A stretch of DNA of 64,000 nucleotides from Paraburkholderia dinghuensis (GCF_003837865.1 NZ_RQIS01000011.1:143236-207235), one strand, 5' to 3'; numbered from the stretch's first letter, positions 35,332 through 44,816 are shown. The notes: generated from the sequence alone by a model not told the origin. Numbers and translations: made by a program.

Positions 35332-35502
35332 CGGGGCACGCAAATTCGAAAGTGCCACATAACGAATAGCTGCATCCTCCAGTATCACTTTCACTCCTCA
35401 CGTAATCGGACCGTGCTAAGCCAAGACGTTGCTTGTCGCAAAGCGTTTCATAAGGCCTTCGAACGTGTCAATCGTAATATCACGGATGTTTTCATAGGCC
35501 AT
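35332..35502. other. Short spacer, no gene seen
   Basis: Separates marR from a decayed minus-strand membrane-protein gene. No repeat or terminator recognised. Confidence 0.4.
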
Positions 35503-35754
35503 CTAGACAATGGCGACGATGCTCAGAACGACGAGGACGAGTTCATCGTAAATGAAAGCACGATTGCTTATGGCATTCGCATAGCAATAGCGTCCGAACC
35601 GCATCAGGTTGATACCCAGTGCAGCCAGCCAGAATGCGCGAAGCGTGAAAAAGCGGTGACTGAAGCGACCACGGCAGTGCTGTTGAACAACTGGATACCT
35701 ATCACAAGGCCGATCAGGGCGCTTGCAGTAACGGCCCATTTCAGGATTTCCACT
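35503..35754 (-). pseudogene. Frameshifted small membrane protein gene
   Basis: On the minus strand a GTG at about 35754 behind GAGGT starts EILKWAVTASALIGLVIGIQ then LFNSTAVVASVTA; after a shift near an A-run at 35648-35652 the other frame continues FFTLRAFWLAALGINLMRFG and ends VLVVLSIVAIV. Joined, they give about 83 residues with three hydrophobic segments. It could also be one intact gene with a sequencing slip. Confidence 0.5.
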
Positions 35755-35995
35755 ACCTCAATCCTCGATCGATGGACTGTAGAGACACGCGGTCGAATGC
35801 CGATGAAGGGTGTGATTCGATGCACGCTGCCTTGCGTTGCTCTTTACCCAAAATAGGCGACGCTCGCTCAAAAAAGCATAACGATTCTCGTTGGTCGGCT
35901 CGGGCAAAGACAACCCATTGCTCCCAGTGGTAGGGCGCGTATGGCGCTGCCTGGGTCATCACTGGCGCCGCGGGGTATTCGCCAACGCCTCGCCC
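35755..35995. other. Spacer, no gene seen
   Basis: About 240 bases between the broken membrane-protein gene and the end of the SDR gene; no coding frame or repeat is supported. Confidence 0.4.
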
Positions 35996-36766
35996 TCAAA
36001 GGCTCATTCCGCCGCTTGCTTCGACGATTTGCCCCGTTATCCAGCGGCCCTCCGGGCTCAACAGCAACATCACGGCTGACGCAATGTCATCGGGTTGTCC
36101 CAGACGTCCCAACGCCGTCAGGCGCTGCACGCTTTCGTCGAATCCTTTTCTGGCACGCAAGTTGGCGATCAACGCGGTATCCGTCGCGCCGGGAGAAACG
36201 GCGTTGACCGTAATACCGCGGTGACCAAGATGCTGGGCGAACGATAGCGTCAAGTGATTGACCGCAGCCTTGGCCGCGGCGTACACAGCCTGATAGGGCA
36301 ATGCGCTGCTGGCCGCATTCGATGAGATATTGACGATGCGTCCGCCATCGCTCAAGTGCTCGCATGCCAGTTGACACATAAAGAACGTGCCACGAAACAA
36401 GATCTCGCACTCCTCATCGAAGTGCTTAGGCGTAACGTGCATCAAGGGTCGTGAGCCGCCTGCTCCGGCATTGTTGATGAGGAAGTCCAGTTGCGGGCGC
36501 TGCGTTTCCAGCTCGAATCCGCGCGTGACCGTCTCGTAAAGGCGGGGCAGCCCGGCGACGTCGCGCAAATCCGCCTGGACGACGAACGCTTTGCCGCCGT
36601 TGGCCCGGATCTCGCCCACGAGCTGATCGGCGGCAGCGCGGTTACGGCCACAATGCGCAGCAACGACCGCGCCCGCCTCGGCCAGGCGATGCGCGATCTG
36701 CGCACCTATCCCACCGGATGCGCCGGTGACCAATGCGGTCTTGCTGTTGAAATCGAATGAAGTCAT
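35996..36766 (-). CDS. Short-chain dehydrogenase/reductase (FabG-like)
   Basis: 256 residues from MTSFDFNSKTALVTGASGGI. Motifs: TGASGGIG for NAD(P), NNAGAGGS, catalytic Ser in ISSNAAS, YQAVYAAAK (Tyr-x3-Lys), and an ending WITGQIVEASGG typical of classical SDRs. The product should oxidise a hydroxyl or reduce a ketone on a small or CoA-bound substrate. It is divergent from the hydrolase gene at 36885, with a shared AT-rich promoter region. Confidence 0.9.
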   Translation of the reverse strand: MTSFDFNSKTALVTGASGGIGAQIAHRLAEAGAVVAAHCGRNRAAADQLVGEIRANGGKAFVVQADLRDVAGLPRLYETVTRGFELETQRPQLDFLINNAGAGGSRPLMHVTPKHFDEECEILFRGTFFMCQLACEHLSDGGRIVNISSNAASSALPYQAVYAAAKAAVNHLTLSFAQHLGHRGITVNAVSPGATDTALIANLRARKGFDESVQRLTALGRLGQPDDIASAVMLLLSPEGRWITGQIVEASGGMSL

Positions 36767-36781
36767 GCGGACCTCGAACAA

Positions 36782-36884
36782 GGCGTGGAGGAGAATCGAT
36801 CTCGCCGCGAGATCGATTTAATCAGATATATGATTATAATATTTAAAGGTGGCCCGAGCCAGACATGCCGGAGCGGGTGAGGAA
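36782..36884. promoter_or_regulatory. Divergent promoter region
   Basis: AT-rich DNA between the SDR and hydrolase genes with a dyad AATCAGATATATGATT at 36821-36836 followed by ATAATATTTAAAGG. Similar AT-rich ATATATGAT-like stretches lie before the NMO gene (near 50185) and before DUF1329 (near 58507), so one regulator may act at several places. Confidence 0.4.
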
Positions 36885-37829
36885 ATGGACGAAGCCGATG
36901 AGTTGTCATCGATAAGGAAGAGTATGGTTAGTTCTGCCCCGAATGTTTCTGACGAACTGCTGAAGATCTTGCGCGCTGCCGATGCGCCCGCGTGGTATCT
37001 GGATGCCGTCCAGCAACCTACGACCGAACGGCAGGTTTTGATGCCATCAGGCGAGCACTTGCACTGCGTGTTCTGGAACGAGAGCGAGATCGAGAAGCCA
37101 CTGCTGCTGCTGGTTCACGGCTATCGCGCGCACACGCATGCCTGGGACCCCATCGCGCCCTTCCTGACCGGGCAATTTCGCGTGATGGCAGTCGATCTGA
37201 TGGGGATGGGGATGAGCGGCCGACGGGCCGACTATGGCGATCGGTCCCGCTTCGCGGACGATCTCGCGTCGTTGATCGGTCAGGTGTCCGATGGGCCGGT
37301 GACCGTGGTCGGCCACAGCTTTGGCGGTGCCTGCAGCATTGAACTGGCGGCCCAGCATCGGGGGCTGGTGAAGCGTCTGATTGTCGTCGATACGCTCATT
37401 CTGTTTCCGGGTCTGGACGAAGAGCGCGTTGCGGAGAAGGTCGGGAGCGTGCAGCCCTATCCGGACTATGCGAGCATCGTCGGGCGTTACCGGCTGTTGC
37501 CCGGGCAGCCTTGCCCGCCGTGGGCGCTGGCCTATATCGCGCATCACTCCGTGCGCGAGGTGGAGGGTGGCTGGAGCTGGAAATTCGACACGGCGTTGCC
37601 GGCTGCGCGTCTCGAGTTCGGGACGCAAGCCGCGTTGCGGCGGTTGGACGTGCCTACCGACTACATCGGCGGAGCCCGCAGCGTGATATGCGATGCCGAA
37701 CGGCTCGTGCATATCGAGGCGGCAATCGGGCAGGGGCGGCGCGCCGTCGTGATACCCGAGGCGCACCACCACATCATGCTGGATCAACCGCTGAGCCTCG
37801 TTAGCGCATTGCGGGCCTTGCTGGCCTGA
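36885..37829 (+). CDS. Alpha/beta-fold hydrolase
   Basis: 314 residues from the ATG at 36885 (GAGG just upstream); 36924 is a good alternative (AAGGAAG). Hydrolase signs: the oxyanion strand LLLLVHGYRAHTHAWDPI, nucleophile Ser in VVGHSFGGACS, and the catalytic His in PEAHHHIMLDQP near the end; the acid is probably Asp in SVICDAERL. It should split an ester, lactone or C-C bond. In this island it may open a lactone or cleave a ring-fission product, which is inference. Confidence 0.85.
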   Translation: MDEADELSSIRKSMVSSAPNVSDELLKILRAADAPAWYLDAVQQPTTERQVLMPSGEHLHCVFWNESEIEKPLLLLVHGYRAHTHAWDPIAPFLTGQFRVMAVDLMGMGMSGRRADYGDRSRFADDLASLIGQVSDGPVTVVGHSFGGACSIELAAQHRGLVKRLIVVDTLILFPGLDEERVAEKVGSVQPYPDYASIVGRYRLLPGQPCPPWALAYIAHHSVREVEGGWSWKFDTALPAARLEFGTQAALRRLDVPTDYIGGARSVICDAERLVHIEAAIGQGRRAVVIPEAHHHIMLDQPLSLVSALRALLA

Positions 37830-37906
37830 TGTGGCGACGCGCCCGTACGGCACGCCGTCTTGCCCGCCGCCACCCCGGCGGCGGGACGAACTGAGCTAGC
37901 CGCCGC

Positions 37907-40288
37907 TCAGCGGTTTTTCCATTGCGGCTTGCGCTTCTGGGCGAAGGCCATCATGCCTTCGATACGGTCTTCGCTTGCCAGCAGGCGCTCAAGCGCCGGA
38001 TAGGGAAGCCCGATCGAGTCAGTTGTGCTGGCGAACCGCTCTGAATCCCTGAGCATCTCCAGTGAGAGACGGATCGAGGTAGGCGAGTTTTCGAGCAGTT
38101 CCTCGGCCAGTTGGCGAGCGGCTTGCAATGCCGTGCCTTCGGGCACCACGCGGTTCACAAAGCCGAGGGTCCGGCCTTCCTCTGCACTGGCGCGCCGCCC
38201 GGTAAGAATCAGATCGATCGCCTGCTTGTACGGGATCTGGCGCGTCAGCCGTTGCAGGCCGCCGGCACCGGCGAGCAGTCCGACCCGCACTTCACTTAAC
38301 GCGAACTGCGCTTTGTCATCGGCGACGATCAGATCGCACGCGAGCGCGATTTCGAATCCACCGCCCATCGCGTAGCCGTTGACTGCCGCGATAACGGGTT
38401 TGACGCGGGTGCGACGGTTCGTGAGCCCGCCGAAGCCGGTGCGCGGCATCCACATACGACGCCCGGAGGAGCCGGCCTTGAGGTCATTGCCGGTGCAGAA
38501 CGCACGCGTGCCAGCGCCAGTGATGATGGCGACCCACAGGCTGCGATCTGCGTCGAATGCATCGAAGATCTGTTCGAGTTCGTCGTTGGCCTCGGGCGTC
38601 AGCGCGTTATTCACGTCCGGCCGATTGATGGTCACTTCGAGCAGCGGGCCGTGGCGTTGCACCAGCACGTGTTCGTAGGCAGGAAGAATGCGGTTCGGAT
38701 GCTTGGGCAGCAGACGATTCAGGGTTTCTTCATCGAGCGCGAACTGGTTGAGGCCCTGGTAATGCGGACGCAGGCAGATGCGCAGATTCAGGCCGTCTCC
38801 GTCGACAAAGGCCTGCAACGTATCGCGATCGCCTTGGATGCTGTTGGCGATGAAACGCTCGCCGTTGCGTTCGAGGCGGCCGACCACGATCACATCGGTC
38901 GGACCTTCCTTGCCGTACAGGACCGTGTAGGTTTCGATGGTGGCCCAGCCTTCCGGCTCGCGCGTGAAGGCTGGCGCGGGGAGTTGGTTCACCGTGGCCT
39001 GGATGTCCTCGCTGTCGCAGGTTTTCCACGCCCGTGGGGTGGTTGAGTAGATGCCCACCGCATGCGTAGAGAGGAACCCGCCATTGGCGCCGACGAGGCC
39101 GAAAGTGCCAGGGTCCGCGCGCAGGCGAGCGACGACTTCGGCAATGGCGTGCATCGAGTAGTTATTGCCCGGGCCGCCGAAAAAGTGCAGACCGCCGGTG
39201 AGGGTCAGGCCGCGCGGGTCCTGTGCGTCGAGTCCCAGCGCGTCGGTGGCCGAGAACACCGCAATCGGAAAACAGCTATAGATATCGATGTAACGGATCT
39301 GGGCGATCTCGACCCCGGCTTCTTCCAGCGCCTTGCGATAAGCCAGGTCCATCGCGACAGATTGGTCGAGGCGCTCGCGCTCCAGCACCGCGCGCTCGTC
39401 GATACTGCTATAGCCGTGCAGATACACCCATTTGCTTTCGTCGATGCCCAGTTTGCGCGCGGTGCCGACCGTGGTCAGCAAGACCGCCGCGCCGAGGTTC
39501 ACCTGGTCGCGCGCGACCGCCGAGATGGGGTGCGGGTCGGCGATCATACGATTGTCGGCGCTGATCGTCGCGATTTCCTCTGCACTCCAGACCTTCCTGG
39601 TGCCGGCGGAGTGTGGATTGGCTGCGGCCACCTTCGAGAAGGGCGACAGCAGACGGCCCATTTCGTGAGCATAGGCGTCGCGCGACAGCCCCAGGCGCTT
39701 GCGGCGCGCGTTCTCAAACATCGCGTAAACCGTGGGTGGCATGATCATCTTGTGATCGTTCATATGCCGCGTGCGCAGCGTGCCCATATTCCAGTTACGG
39801 TTTTCGAACGGCACGTCGCTGGGTTCGGACCAATCCAGTGGCTGCTTGGCTGCTTGCGCGGCGCGCTGGGTTGAAATGGCCTCGCCTCCGCAGACGAGCG
39901 CCATTTCCAGTTCGCCGCTGTGCAGCCGTTCGCAGGCCTCGCTCAACAGCTTTTGCGGTTCGTCTCCGCACGCGGGCGAATAGACCAGCAGGCGGGGTGT
40001 GGCTCCGAGACGCTTTGCAACGCTGGCAGGTACGTTCTCAGGCGAGCCGAACGGTGCCATTTGCGCACGCATCGGCGCGGCCACGGAGTCGGCCACGGTG
40101 CGCACGGCGAAGATGGCGTCGATTGCCGGCGCAAGCGCCGCGAGTGACAGGGCGTCGTCGCAGGCTGCACTGGCGGCCAGTGCAGCCAGATCCACCGGCG
40201 ACAACTGGCGATACTCGGGCGTGTTCAGGCGTTCGCTGACCTGTCCGACGCCGATCACGACAGGGGTGTTGTCTGCAATTCTGGACAT
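37907..40288 (-). CDS. Thiolase-like / enoyl-CoA hydratase fusion
   Basis: 793 residues from MSRIADNTPVVIGVGQVSER; the ATG at 40342 has no ribosome-binding context. Residues 1 to about 500 are of the acetyl-CoA acetyltransferase (SCP-x-like thiolase) type: Cys in LLVYSPACGDEPQ and the end motif TGGLHFFGGPGNNYSMHAIA. Residues about 535-793 are a crotonase: ITGAGTRAFCTGNDL and AAVNGYAMGGGFEIALACDL form the CoA-binding and oxyanion regions. One chain could therefore hydrate an enoyl-CoA and cleave a 3-ketoacyl-CoA, but the dehydrogenase step between them is not in this protein. No stop or frameshift splits the parts. Confidence 0.88.
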   Translation of the reverse strand: MSRIADNTPVVIGVGQVSERLNTPEYRQLSPVDLAALAASAACDDALSLAALAPAIDAIFAVRTVADSVAAPMRAQMAPFGSPENVPASVAKRLGATPRLLVYSPACGDEPQKLLSEACERLHSGELEMALVCGGEAISTQRAAQAAKQPLDWSEPSDVPFENRNWNMGTLRTRHMNDHKMIMPPTVYAMFENARRKRLGLSRDAYAHEMGRLLSPFSKVAAANPHSAGTRKVWSAEEIATISADNRMIADPHPISAVARDQVNLGAAVLLTTVGTARKLGIDESKWVYLHGYSSIDERAVLERERLDQSVAMDLAYRKALEEAGVEIAQIRYIDIYSCFPIAVFSATDALGLDAQDPRGLTLTGGLHFFGGPGNNYSMHAIAEVVARLRADPGTFGLVGANGGFLSTHAVGIYSTTPRAWKTCDSEDIQATVNQLPAPAFTREPEGWATIETYTVLYGKEGPTDVIVVGRLERNGERFIANSIQGDRDTLQAFVDGDGLNLRICLRPHYQGLNQFALDEETLNRLLPKHPNRILPAYEHVLVQRHGPLLEVTINRPDVNNALTPEANDELEQIFDAFDADRSLWVAIITGAGTRAFCTGNDLKAGSSGRRMWMPRTGFGGLTNRRTRVKPVIAAVNGYAMGGGFEIALACDLIVADDKAQFALSEVRVGLLAGAGGLQRLTRQIPYKQAIDLILTGRRASAEEGRTLGFVNRVVPEGTALQAARQLAEELLENSPTSIRLSLEMLRDSERFASTTDSIGLPYPALERLLASEDRIEGMMAFAQKRKPQWKNR

Positions 40289-40342
40289 GATTGGTTCGTC
40301 CGTATGGAGGAGTTGTGTTGGGAGCACGCTTGCGTGCAGCAT

Positions 40343-40477
40343 CTATTAATTGTAATCATTTATACGATAAAGTGGGAGCTTCGCCGGCGTCCGCGCGATC
40401 GGTTTGCATGACGAGATCCGATCTCCGATACACGGCGTGCGTGTTTACCCCTGCATTCTTATAACTGGCGAGTGTGT
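40343..40477. promoter_or_regulatory. Divergent promoter region
   Basis: Lies between the minus-strand thiolase fusion and the plus-strand crotonase. The left part is AT-rich (ATTAATTGTAATCATTTATA), fitting promoters in both directions. Confidence 0.35.
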
Positions 40478-41278
40478 ATGGCAGAACCTAACCTTCTCAT
40501 CGATTGGGATGGTCCGGTAGCGCGGGTCACCCTGAACCGGCCGCAGCAACTGAATGCGCTCAATGCGGCGCTGGCGGCCGAACTGCATGACTTCTTCTCT
40601 GGGCTTGTGCGAGACCGCAGCACGCGCGTTGTCATCCTTCAGGCGGCCGGGCGCAGCTTCTGCTGCGGTCTCGATCTGAAGGAGCAACTCGTTCAGCCGG
40701 TGCATGGCGATGCGGAGGCCGCGCTTGCGTTGCAGCACAGCATTCGCAACATCATCCTTGCCATGCGGCGCTGCCCGCAACCGATCATCGGCATTGTGCA
40801 GGGAGCAGCCAGCGGCGGTGGTCTTGCACTCGCACTGGCCTGCGATATCCGGCTGATGACGCCCGATGCGCGCATGAACGCAGCCTTCATCAAGGTGGGG
40901 CTGACTGGCTGTGATGTCGGCGTGAGCTACTTCCTGAATCGTATGGTCGGCGCTTCGGTGGCTGCCGAACTCATCCTCACCGGGCGCTTTATCGACGCGA
41001 CTCGCGCCGTCGGTCTCGGACTGGTCAGCCGTGTCGATACGTTGCAGCAGTTGCATGAGGAAGCGCGTGCGCTGGCTAGCGACATGCTTGCCACGTCGCC
41101 GCTGGGCCTACGCCTGACCAAGGACGGTCTCAATCATGCGATCGACGGAGCGAGCCTCGAAGCGGTGATCGCGCTGGAGGACCGACAGCAGGTCCTCTGC
41201 ACGCAGACCCCGCAGTTCGTCGAGGCGGTCAGCGCCTTCGTCGAAAAACGCGTGCCGAACTATGTGCAAAAAATCTGA
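40478..41278 (+). CDS. Enoyl-CoA hydratase/isomerase family protein
   Basis: 266 residues from MAEPNLLIDWDGPVARVTLN. The crotonase signature is clear: QAAGRSFCCGLDLKEQL and GIVQGAASGGGLALALACDI, which form the oxyanion hole that stabilises the thioester enolate. It is followed 17 bases later by a dienoyl-CoA-reductase-like gene, so the two should be co-transcribed. Substrate unknown; hydration, isomerisation or dehalogenation-type chemistry all occur in this family. Confidence 0.9.
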   Translation: MAEPNLLIDWDGPVARVTLNRPQQLNALNAALAAELHDFFSGLVRDRSTRVVILQAAGRSFCCGLDLKEQLVQPVHGDAEAALALQHSIRNIILAMRRCPQPIIGIVQGAASGGGLALALACDIRLMTPDARMNAAFIKVGLTGCDVGVSYFLNRMVGASVAAELILTGRFIDATRAVGLGLVSRVDTLQQLHEEARALASDMLATSPLGLRLTKDGLNHAIDGASLEAVIALEDRQQVLCTQTPQFVEAVSAFVEKRVPNYVQKI

Positions 41279-41295
41279 AGATAAAGTGGGTCCTG

Positions 41296-42186
41296 ATGAA
41301 ACTCGACGAATTGCTCTACAAGCCGGGCCTGCTACAAGGTCAGCGTATTTTGATTACCGGTGGCGGAACGGGTCTCGGGCGGGTGATGGCCGAGGCCTGT
41401 TTGCTGCTCGGCGCGACGGTCTATATCTGCGGTCGACGTGCAGGCGTGCTCGAGCAAACCTCGGCGGAGCTGATGGCCGCACATGGTGGCAACGTGGTCG
41501 GACTGGTATGTGACATCCGAGAGGCGACGCAGATTAGCGCAATGCTCGATGCGATCTGGGCCGATGGCGGTCCGCTTACCGGTCTCGTCAACAACGCTGC
41601 CGGAAATTTCGTCAGTCGTACAGAGGATCTGTCGACGCGCGGTTTTGATGCGATTTCCAACATCGTCTTTCGAGGCTCTTTCCTCGTCACGCTCGATTGC
41701 GGCAAACGCTGGCTCGCCTCCGGCACGCAAGCCTCGGTCATCTCGATCGTCACGACGTGGGTCTGGAACGGTTCGCCGTTCGTCGTGCCTTCAGCCATGT
41801 CAAAGGCGGCGCTGGCGGCGATGACGCAGTCTCTTGCCGTGGAGTGGGGTGGACGCGGCATCCGCTTCAACGCGATCGCGCCCGGCGTGTTTCCAACGGA
41901 AGGCATGAGTGCGAGATTGAATCCGAACGGCGATGAAGGCGGGATGATCGAAGGTAACCCGATGCGGCGTACGGGCGAGATGCCCGAACTAGCCAACCTC
42001 GCCGTGTACCTGCTGTCGCCGGGATCGGCTTACGTGAACGGTCAGATCATTGCAATCGATGGCGGCCAATATCAGGCGACTGGCGGCAATTTCTCGAGCA
42101 TGAGCAAGATGAGCGATGACGACTGGCTCCAGGCTCGCGCCGCGATTGCCCGGCGCGACTCGGCCGACAAGCAGCAACGAACCTGA
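41296..42186 (+). CDS. 2,4-dienoyl-CoA reductase-like SDR
   Basis: 296 residues with ITGGGTGLGRVMAEACLLLG for NADP and LVNNAAGNFVSRTEDLS. At the classical Tyr-x3-Lys position it has Ser (PSAMSKAAL), as in dienoyl-CoA reductases, where Ser-x3-Lys takes part. The ending YVNGQIIAIDGGQYQATGGN also fits that group. It would remove a conjugated double bond during beta-oxidation of unsaturated or cyclic acyl-CoA. It converges on the minus-strand crotonase at 42196. Confidence 0.85.
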   Translation: MKLDELLYKPGLLQGQRILITGGGTGLGRVMAEACLLLGATVYICGRRAGVLEQTSAELMAAHGGNVVGLVCDIREATQISAMLDAIWADGGPLTGLVNNAAGNFVSRTEDLSTRGFDAISNIVFRGSFLVTLDCGKRWLASGTQASVISIVTTWVWNGSPFVVPSAMSKAALAAMTQSLAVEWGGRGIRFNAIAPGVFPTEGMSARLNPNGDEGGMIEGNPMRRTGEMPELANLAVYLLSPGSAYVNGQIIAIDGGQYQATGGNFSSMSKMSDDDWLQARAAIARRDSADKQQRT

Positions 42187-42195
42187 GCACGCTGC

Positions 42196-43065
42196 CTAAT
42201 CATCCGGCGTCGGCGCCGGATGAAAAACAGGTTCGCGTTTCTGCTGGAAGGCCAGCACGCCCTCGACAAAGGACGGCTTCGCACCACACTCGCCCTGCAG
42301 TTGTGCCTCGAGGTCGAGTTGGGTGGCGAGGTCGTGTTCGGGCGAGCGGCGCAGCAAGGCCTTTACCTCTGCATTGACGTGCGTGGGATTCGCGGCGAGC
42401 CGTGCGGCCACACGTTGTGCTTCGGCTGCCAGCGCGTCGTCGTCCACCGCACGCCAGATGAGGCCAAGGCGTTCGGCTTCGTCGGCGGATACCGGTTCGC
42501 CGAGCAGCGCCAGCGCGAGACTGCGGGCGCGTCCGACTGTGCGGGGCAACTGCCAGCTAATTCCGCAGTCGGGCACCAGGCCGAGGCGCGGTGCAAATAC
42601 TTGGATGAAGCGCGCGGAGCGTGACGCCAGCACGATGTCGCAGGCCAGCGCGAGGCCCACACCGCCACCGGCGGCGGTACCGTTCACTGCACAGACCACC
42701 GCCTTCGGATGGTCGGCGATCTGGCGAATCAGCGGGTGGAAGTGCTGCAGCAGGCCGTCGCGGGTGTCGTCGCCGATATGGCGCAACTCGGCCGAGCGTC
42801 CCTCAGGCGGCAGGTCGAGTATGCCGTCGTAGTCGCGGCCGGTGCCGCTCGCGCCTCCGGCGGCAAGATCGGCACCGCTGCAGAAGGCGCGTCCGGCCCC
42901 GGTCAATACCAGGGCGCGCACATCCTCGCGCACGGCAAGCTCGTCCAGCGTACGGCGCAGAGCGTCGATCAGAGCGACGTCCAGCGCGTTGAAGCGCTGC
43001 GGCCGGTTGAGCGTTAGCGTAGCGATTGCGTCTGCAATGTGGACATGCAGTACGGCGTCGGTCAT
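42196..43065 (-). CDS. Enoyl-CoA hydratase/isomerase family protein
   Basis: 289 residues from MTDAVLHVHIADAIATLTLN; the frame is open further upstream but a GAGGCG site favours this start. Crotonase motifs: LTGAGRAFCSGADLA and CAVNGTAAGGGVGLALACDI. Residues LVPDCGISWQLPRTVG line the active site. It is the last gene of the long minus-strand operon that starts at 48918. Confidence 0.9.
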   Translation of the reverse strand: MTDAVLHVHIADAIATLTLNRPQRFNALDVALIDALRRTLDELAVREDVRALVLTGAGRAFCSGADLAAGGASGTGRDYDGILDLPPEGRSAELRHIGDDTRDGLLQHFHPLIRQIADHPKAVVCAVNGTAAGGGVGLALACDIVLASRSARFIQVFAPRLGLVPDCGISWQLPRTVGRARSLALALLGEPVSADEAERLGLIWRAVDDDALAAEAQRVAARLAANPTHVNAEVKALLRRSPEHDLATQLDLEAQLQGECGAKPSFVEGVLAFQQKREPVFHPAPTPDD

Positions 43066-43096
43066 AGGGAACGCCTCGAAATGGTCGGCTGGCCGG

Positions 43097-43975
43097 TCAG
43101 GCTGGACCGAGCCACCAGGGATAGAAGTCAGGCATGCGGGACGCGCGTTCGGCGAACTGCGGCGGCCGTTTTTCAAGGAAGGCCCGTACACCTTCGCGCC
43201 CGTCGTGCTGGCTCGTGTGAAATTCACCCATTGTCTCGACCAGATGCGCCTGCCAGGGATCGGGCATCGACGACAGGCGATACATCATCTGCCGTGTGAG
43301 CGCCACCGATACCGGGGAACGTTCATGCACCAGCACGTGTGCGTAGCGATGCGCGCGCGCGAGCAACTCGTCCGCAGGCAAGACCTCGCTGACGAGGCCG
43401 CAGCGGTGTGCTTCGGATGCCGGAATAATTTCGCCCGAATAGACCCACTCCAGCGCTTTCGGCAGGCCCACCACCTTGGGCAAAAACCAGCTCGAGCAAG
43501 CATCGGGAACGATGCCGATCTTGCCGAACACGAAACCGAAACGGGCCCGATCTGACGCGAAGCGGACGTCCATCGCGAGCGTCATCGTCGCACCCACGCC
43601 GACGGCCGGGCCGTTGACAGCCGCGATCACGGGCTTCTTGCAACGGAAAATGGCCAGTGTCAGCAGACCACCCTTGTCACGGACGCCGCGTAGCAGCATC
43701 GGGTCGTCGGGCTGTTGCTGAAGATCGGCGAGGGTGGGCGACATCGTTTCGTCCAGGCCAAACACGTTGCCCGGACCGCTCAGGTCCATGCCGGCACAGA
43801 ATGCACGACCGGCGCCGGTCACGATCACGGCCCGTACAGCATCGTTTTCACTCGCGTCGTCGAAGGCCTCGATCAGCTCCTCGCCCATGCTCACAGTGAA
43901 AGCATTGAGTTGGTCGGGACGGTCCAGCGTGATCGTCAGAACCTGGTCATCGAGTTCGGTGCGGATAGCGCTCAT
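43097..43975 (-). CDS. Enoyl-CoA hydratase/isomerase family protein
   Basis: 292 residues: MSAIRTELDDQVLTITLDRP, VTGAGRAFCAGMDLSGPG and AAVNGPAVGVGATMTLAMDV. The insertion after the CoA loop (NVFGLDETMSPTLADLQQQP) is longer than in short-chain hydratases. It starts 9 bases behind the SDR and is followed 31 bases later by the next crotonase, so the operon has two crotonases in tandem, probably with different substrates. Confidence 0.9.
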   Translation of the reverse strand: MSAIRTELDDQVLTITLDRPDQLNAFTVSMGEELIEAFDDASENDAVRAVIVTGAGRAFCAGMDLSGPGNVFGLDETMSPTLADLQQQPDDPMLLRGVRDKGGLLTLAIFRCKKPVIAAVNGPAVGVGATMTLAMDVRFASDRARFGFVFGKIGIVPDACSSWFLPKVVGLPKALEWVYSGEIIPASEAHRCGLVSEVLPADELLARAHRYAHVLVHERSPVSVALTRQMMYRLSSMPDPWQAHLVETMGEFHTSQHDGREGVRAFLEKRPPQFAERASRMPDFYPWWLGPA

Positions 43976-43984
43976 GGTGGGCCG

Positions 43985-44803
43985 TCAGTCCATGACCACT
44001 GCAGAGACGCCGCCGTCCACCGGCAGCAGTTGCCCGGTGATGTGCTTGCCAGCATCGCTCGCGAACAACAGTACTGCGCCCTTCAACGCTTCGTCGTCAC
44101 CGAAACGGCGTAGCGGCACCGCGCCAGTCAATTCGGCGGTGCGCTCCGGCGTGGTGAGGTGCTTCGACATGCGGCTGGGGAAAATGCCCGGCAGGATGGC
44201 GTTGACGGTGATGCCAAACGGACCCCACTCGCAAGCCAGTGCACGAGTCATCGCGACCACCGCTCCCTTGCTGGCGCAATAGGCGAGCGCTTCCATCGAG
44301 CCGTTGGTGCCCCCCAGCGCCGCCACGGATGCGATGTTGATAATGCGGCCATGACCGCGCGGAATCATGCTGCGCCGTCCGAGTTCGCGCGCGAGCACGA
44401 AGCTCGCGCGGGCATTGACGTCCATTACTTTGTCCCACGCGGTGGTGGGATGCTCGGCGGCCGGCGCGCCCCAGGTCGTGCCTGCGCAATTCACGAGGAT
44501 GTCCACGGCACCGAGCCGTTCCAGCGCATTGTCCGCTAGCGCCAGCACCTGGTCTTCCTGGCCACCGTCGGCGACGATGCTATCGGCTTCGATACCGGCT
44601 GCACGCAGTTCGGCCACGGCCTCGGCCAGTTCGTCGGCCTTGCGCGCGCTCAGCATCAGACGGGCGCCGGCTTCGCCGAGCGCGTGAGCCATCTGCAATC
44701 CAAGGCCTCGCGAACCGCCGGTTACGAGTGCGGTGCGGTTGCGCAGATCGTGCAATTGCTGCACGGTGCGTGCAGATTGAGGTGTCGGGTTTGAGATAGT
44801 CAT
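43985..44803 (-). CDS. Short-chain dehydrogenase/reductase
   Basis: 272 residues. Motifs: LVTGGSRGLGLQMAHALGEA, NCAGTTWGAPA, Ser in NIASVAALGG, YCASK with catalytic Tyr and Lys, and GQLLPVDGGVSAVV at the end. In the operon between an acyl-CoA dehydrogenase and two crotonases, it is the likely 3-hydroxyacyl-CoA dehydrogenase of the pathway. It starts 13 bases behind the upstream gene. Confidence 0.9.
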   Translation of the reverse strand: MTISNPTPQSARTVQQLHDLRNRTALVTGGSRGLGLQMAHALGEAGARLMLSARKADELAEAVAELRAAGIEADSIVADGGQEDQVLALADNALERLGAVDILVNCAGTTWGAPAAEHPTTAWDKVMDVNARASFVLARELGRRSMIPRGHGRIINIASVAALGGTNGSMEALAYCASKGAVVAMTRALACEWGPFGITVNAILPGIFPSRMSKHLTTPERTAELTGAVPLRRFGDDEALKGAVLLFASDAGKHITGQLLPVDGGVSAVVMD

Positions 44804-44816
44804 GGATGGCGACTCA

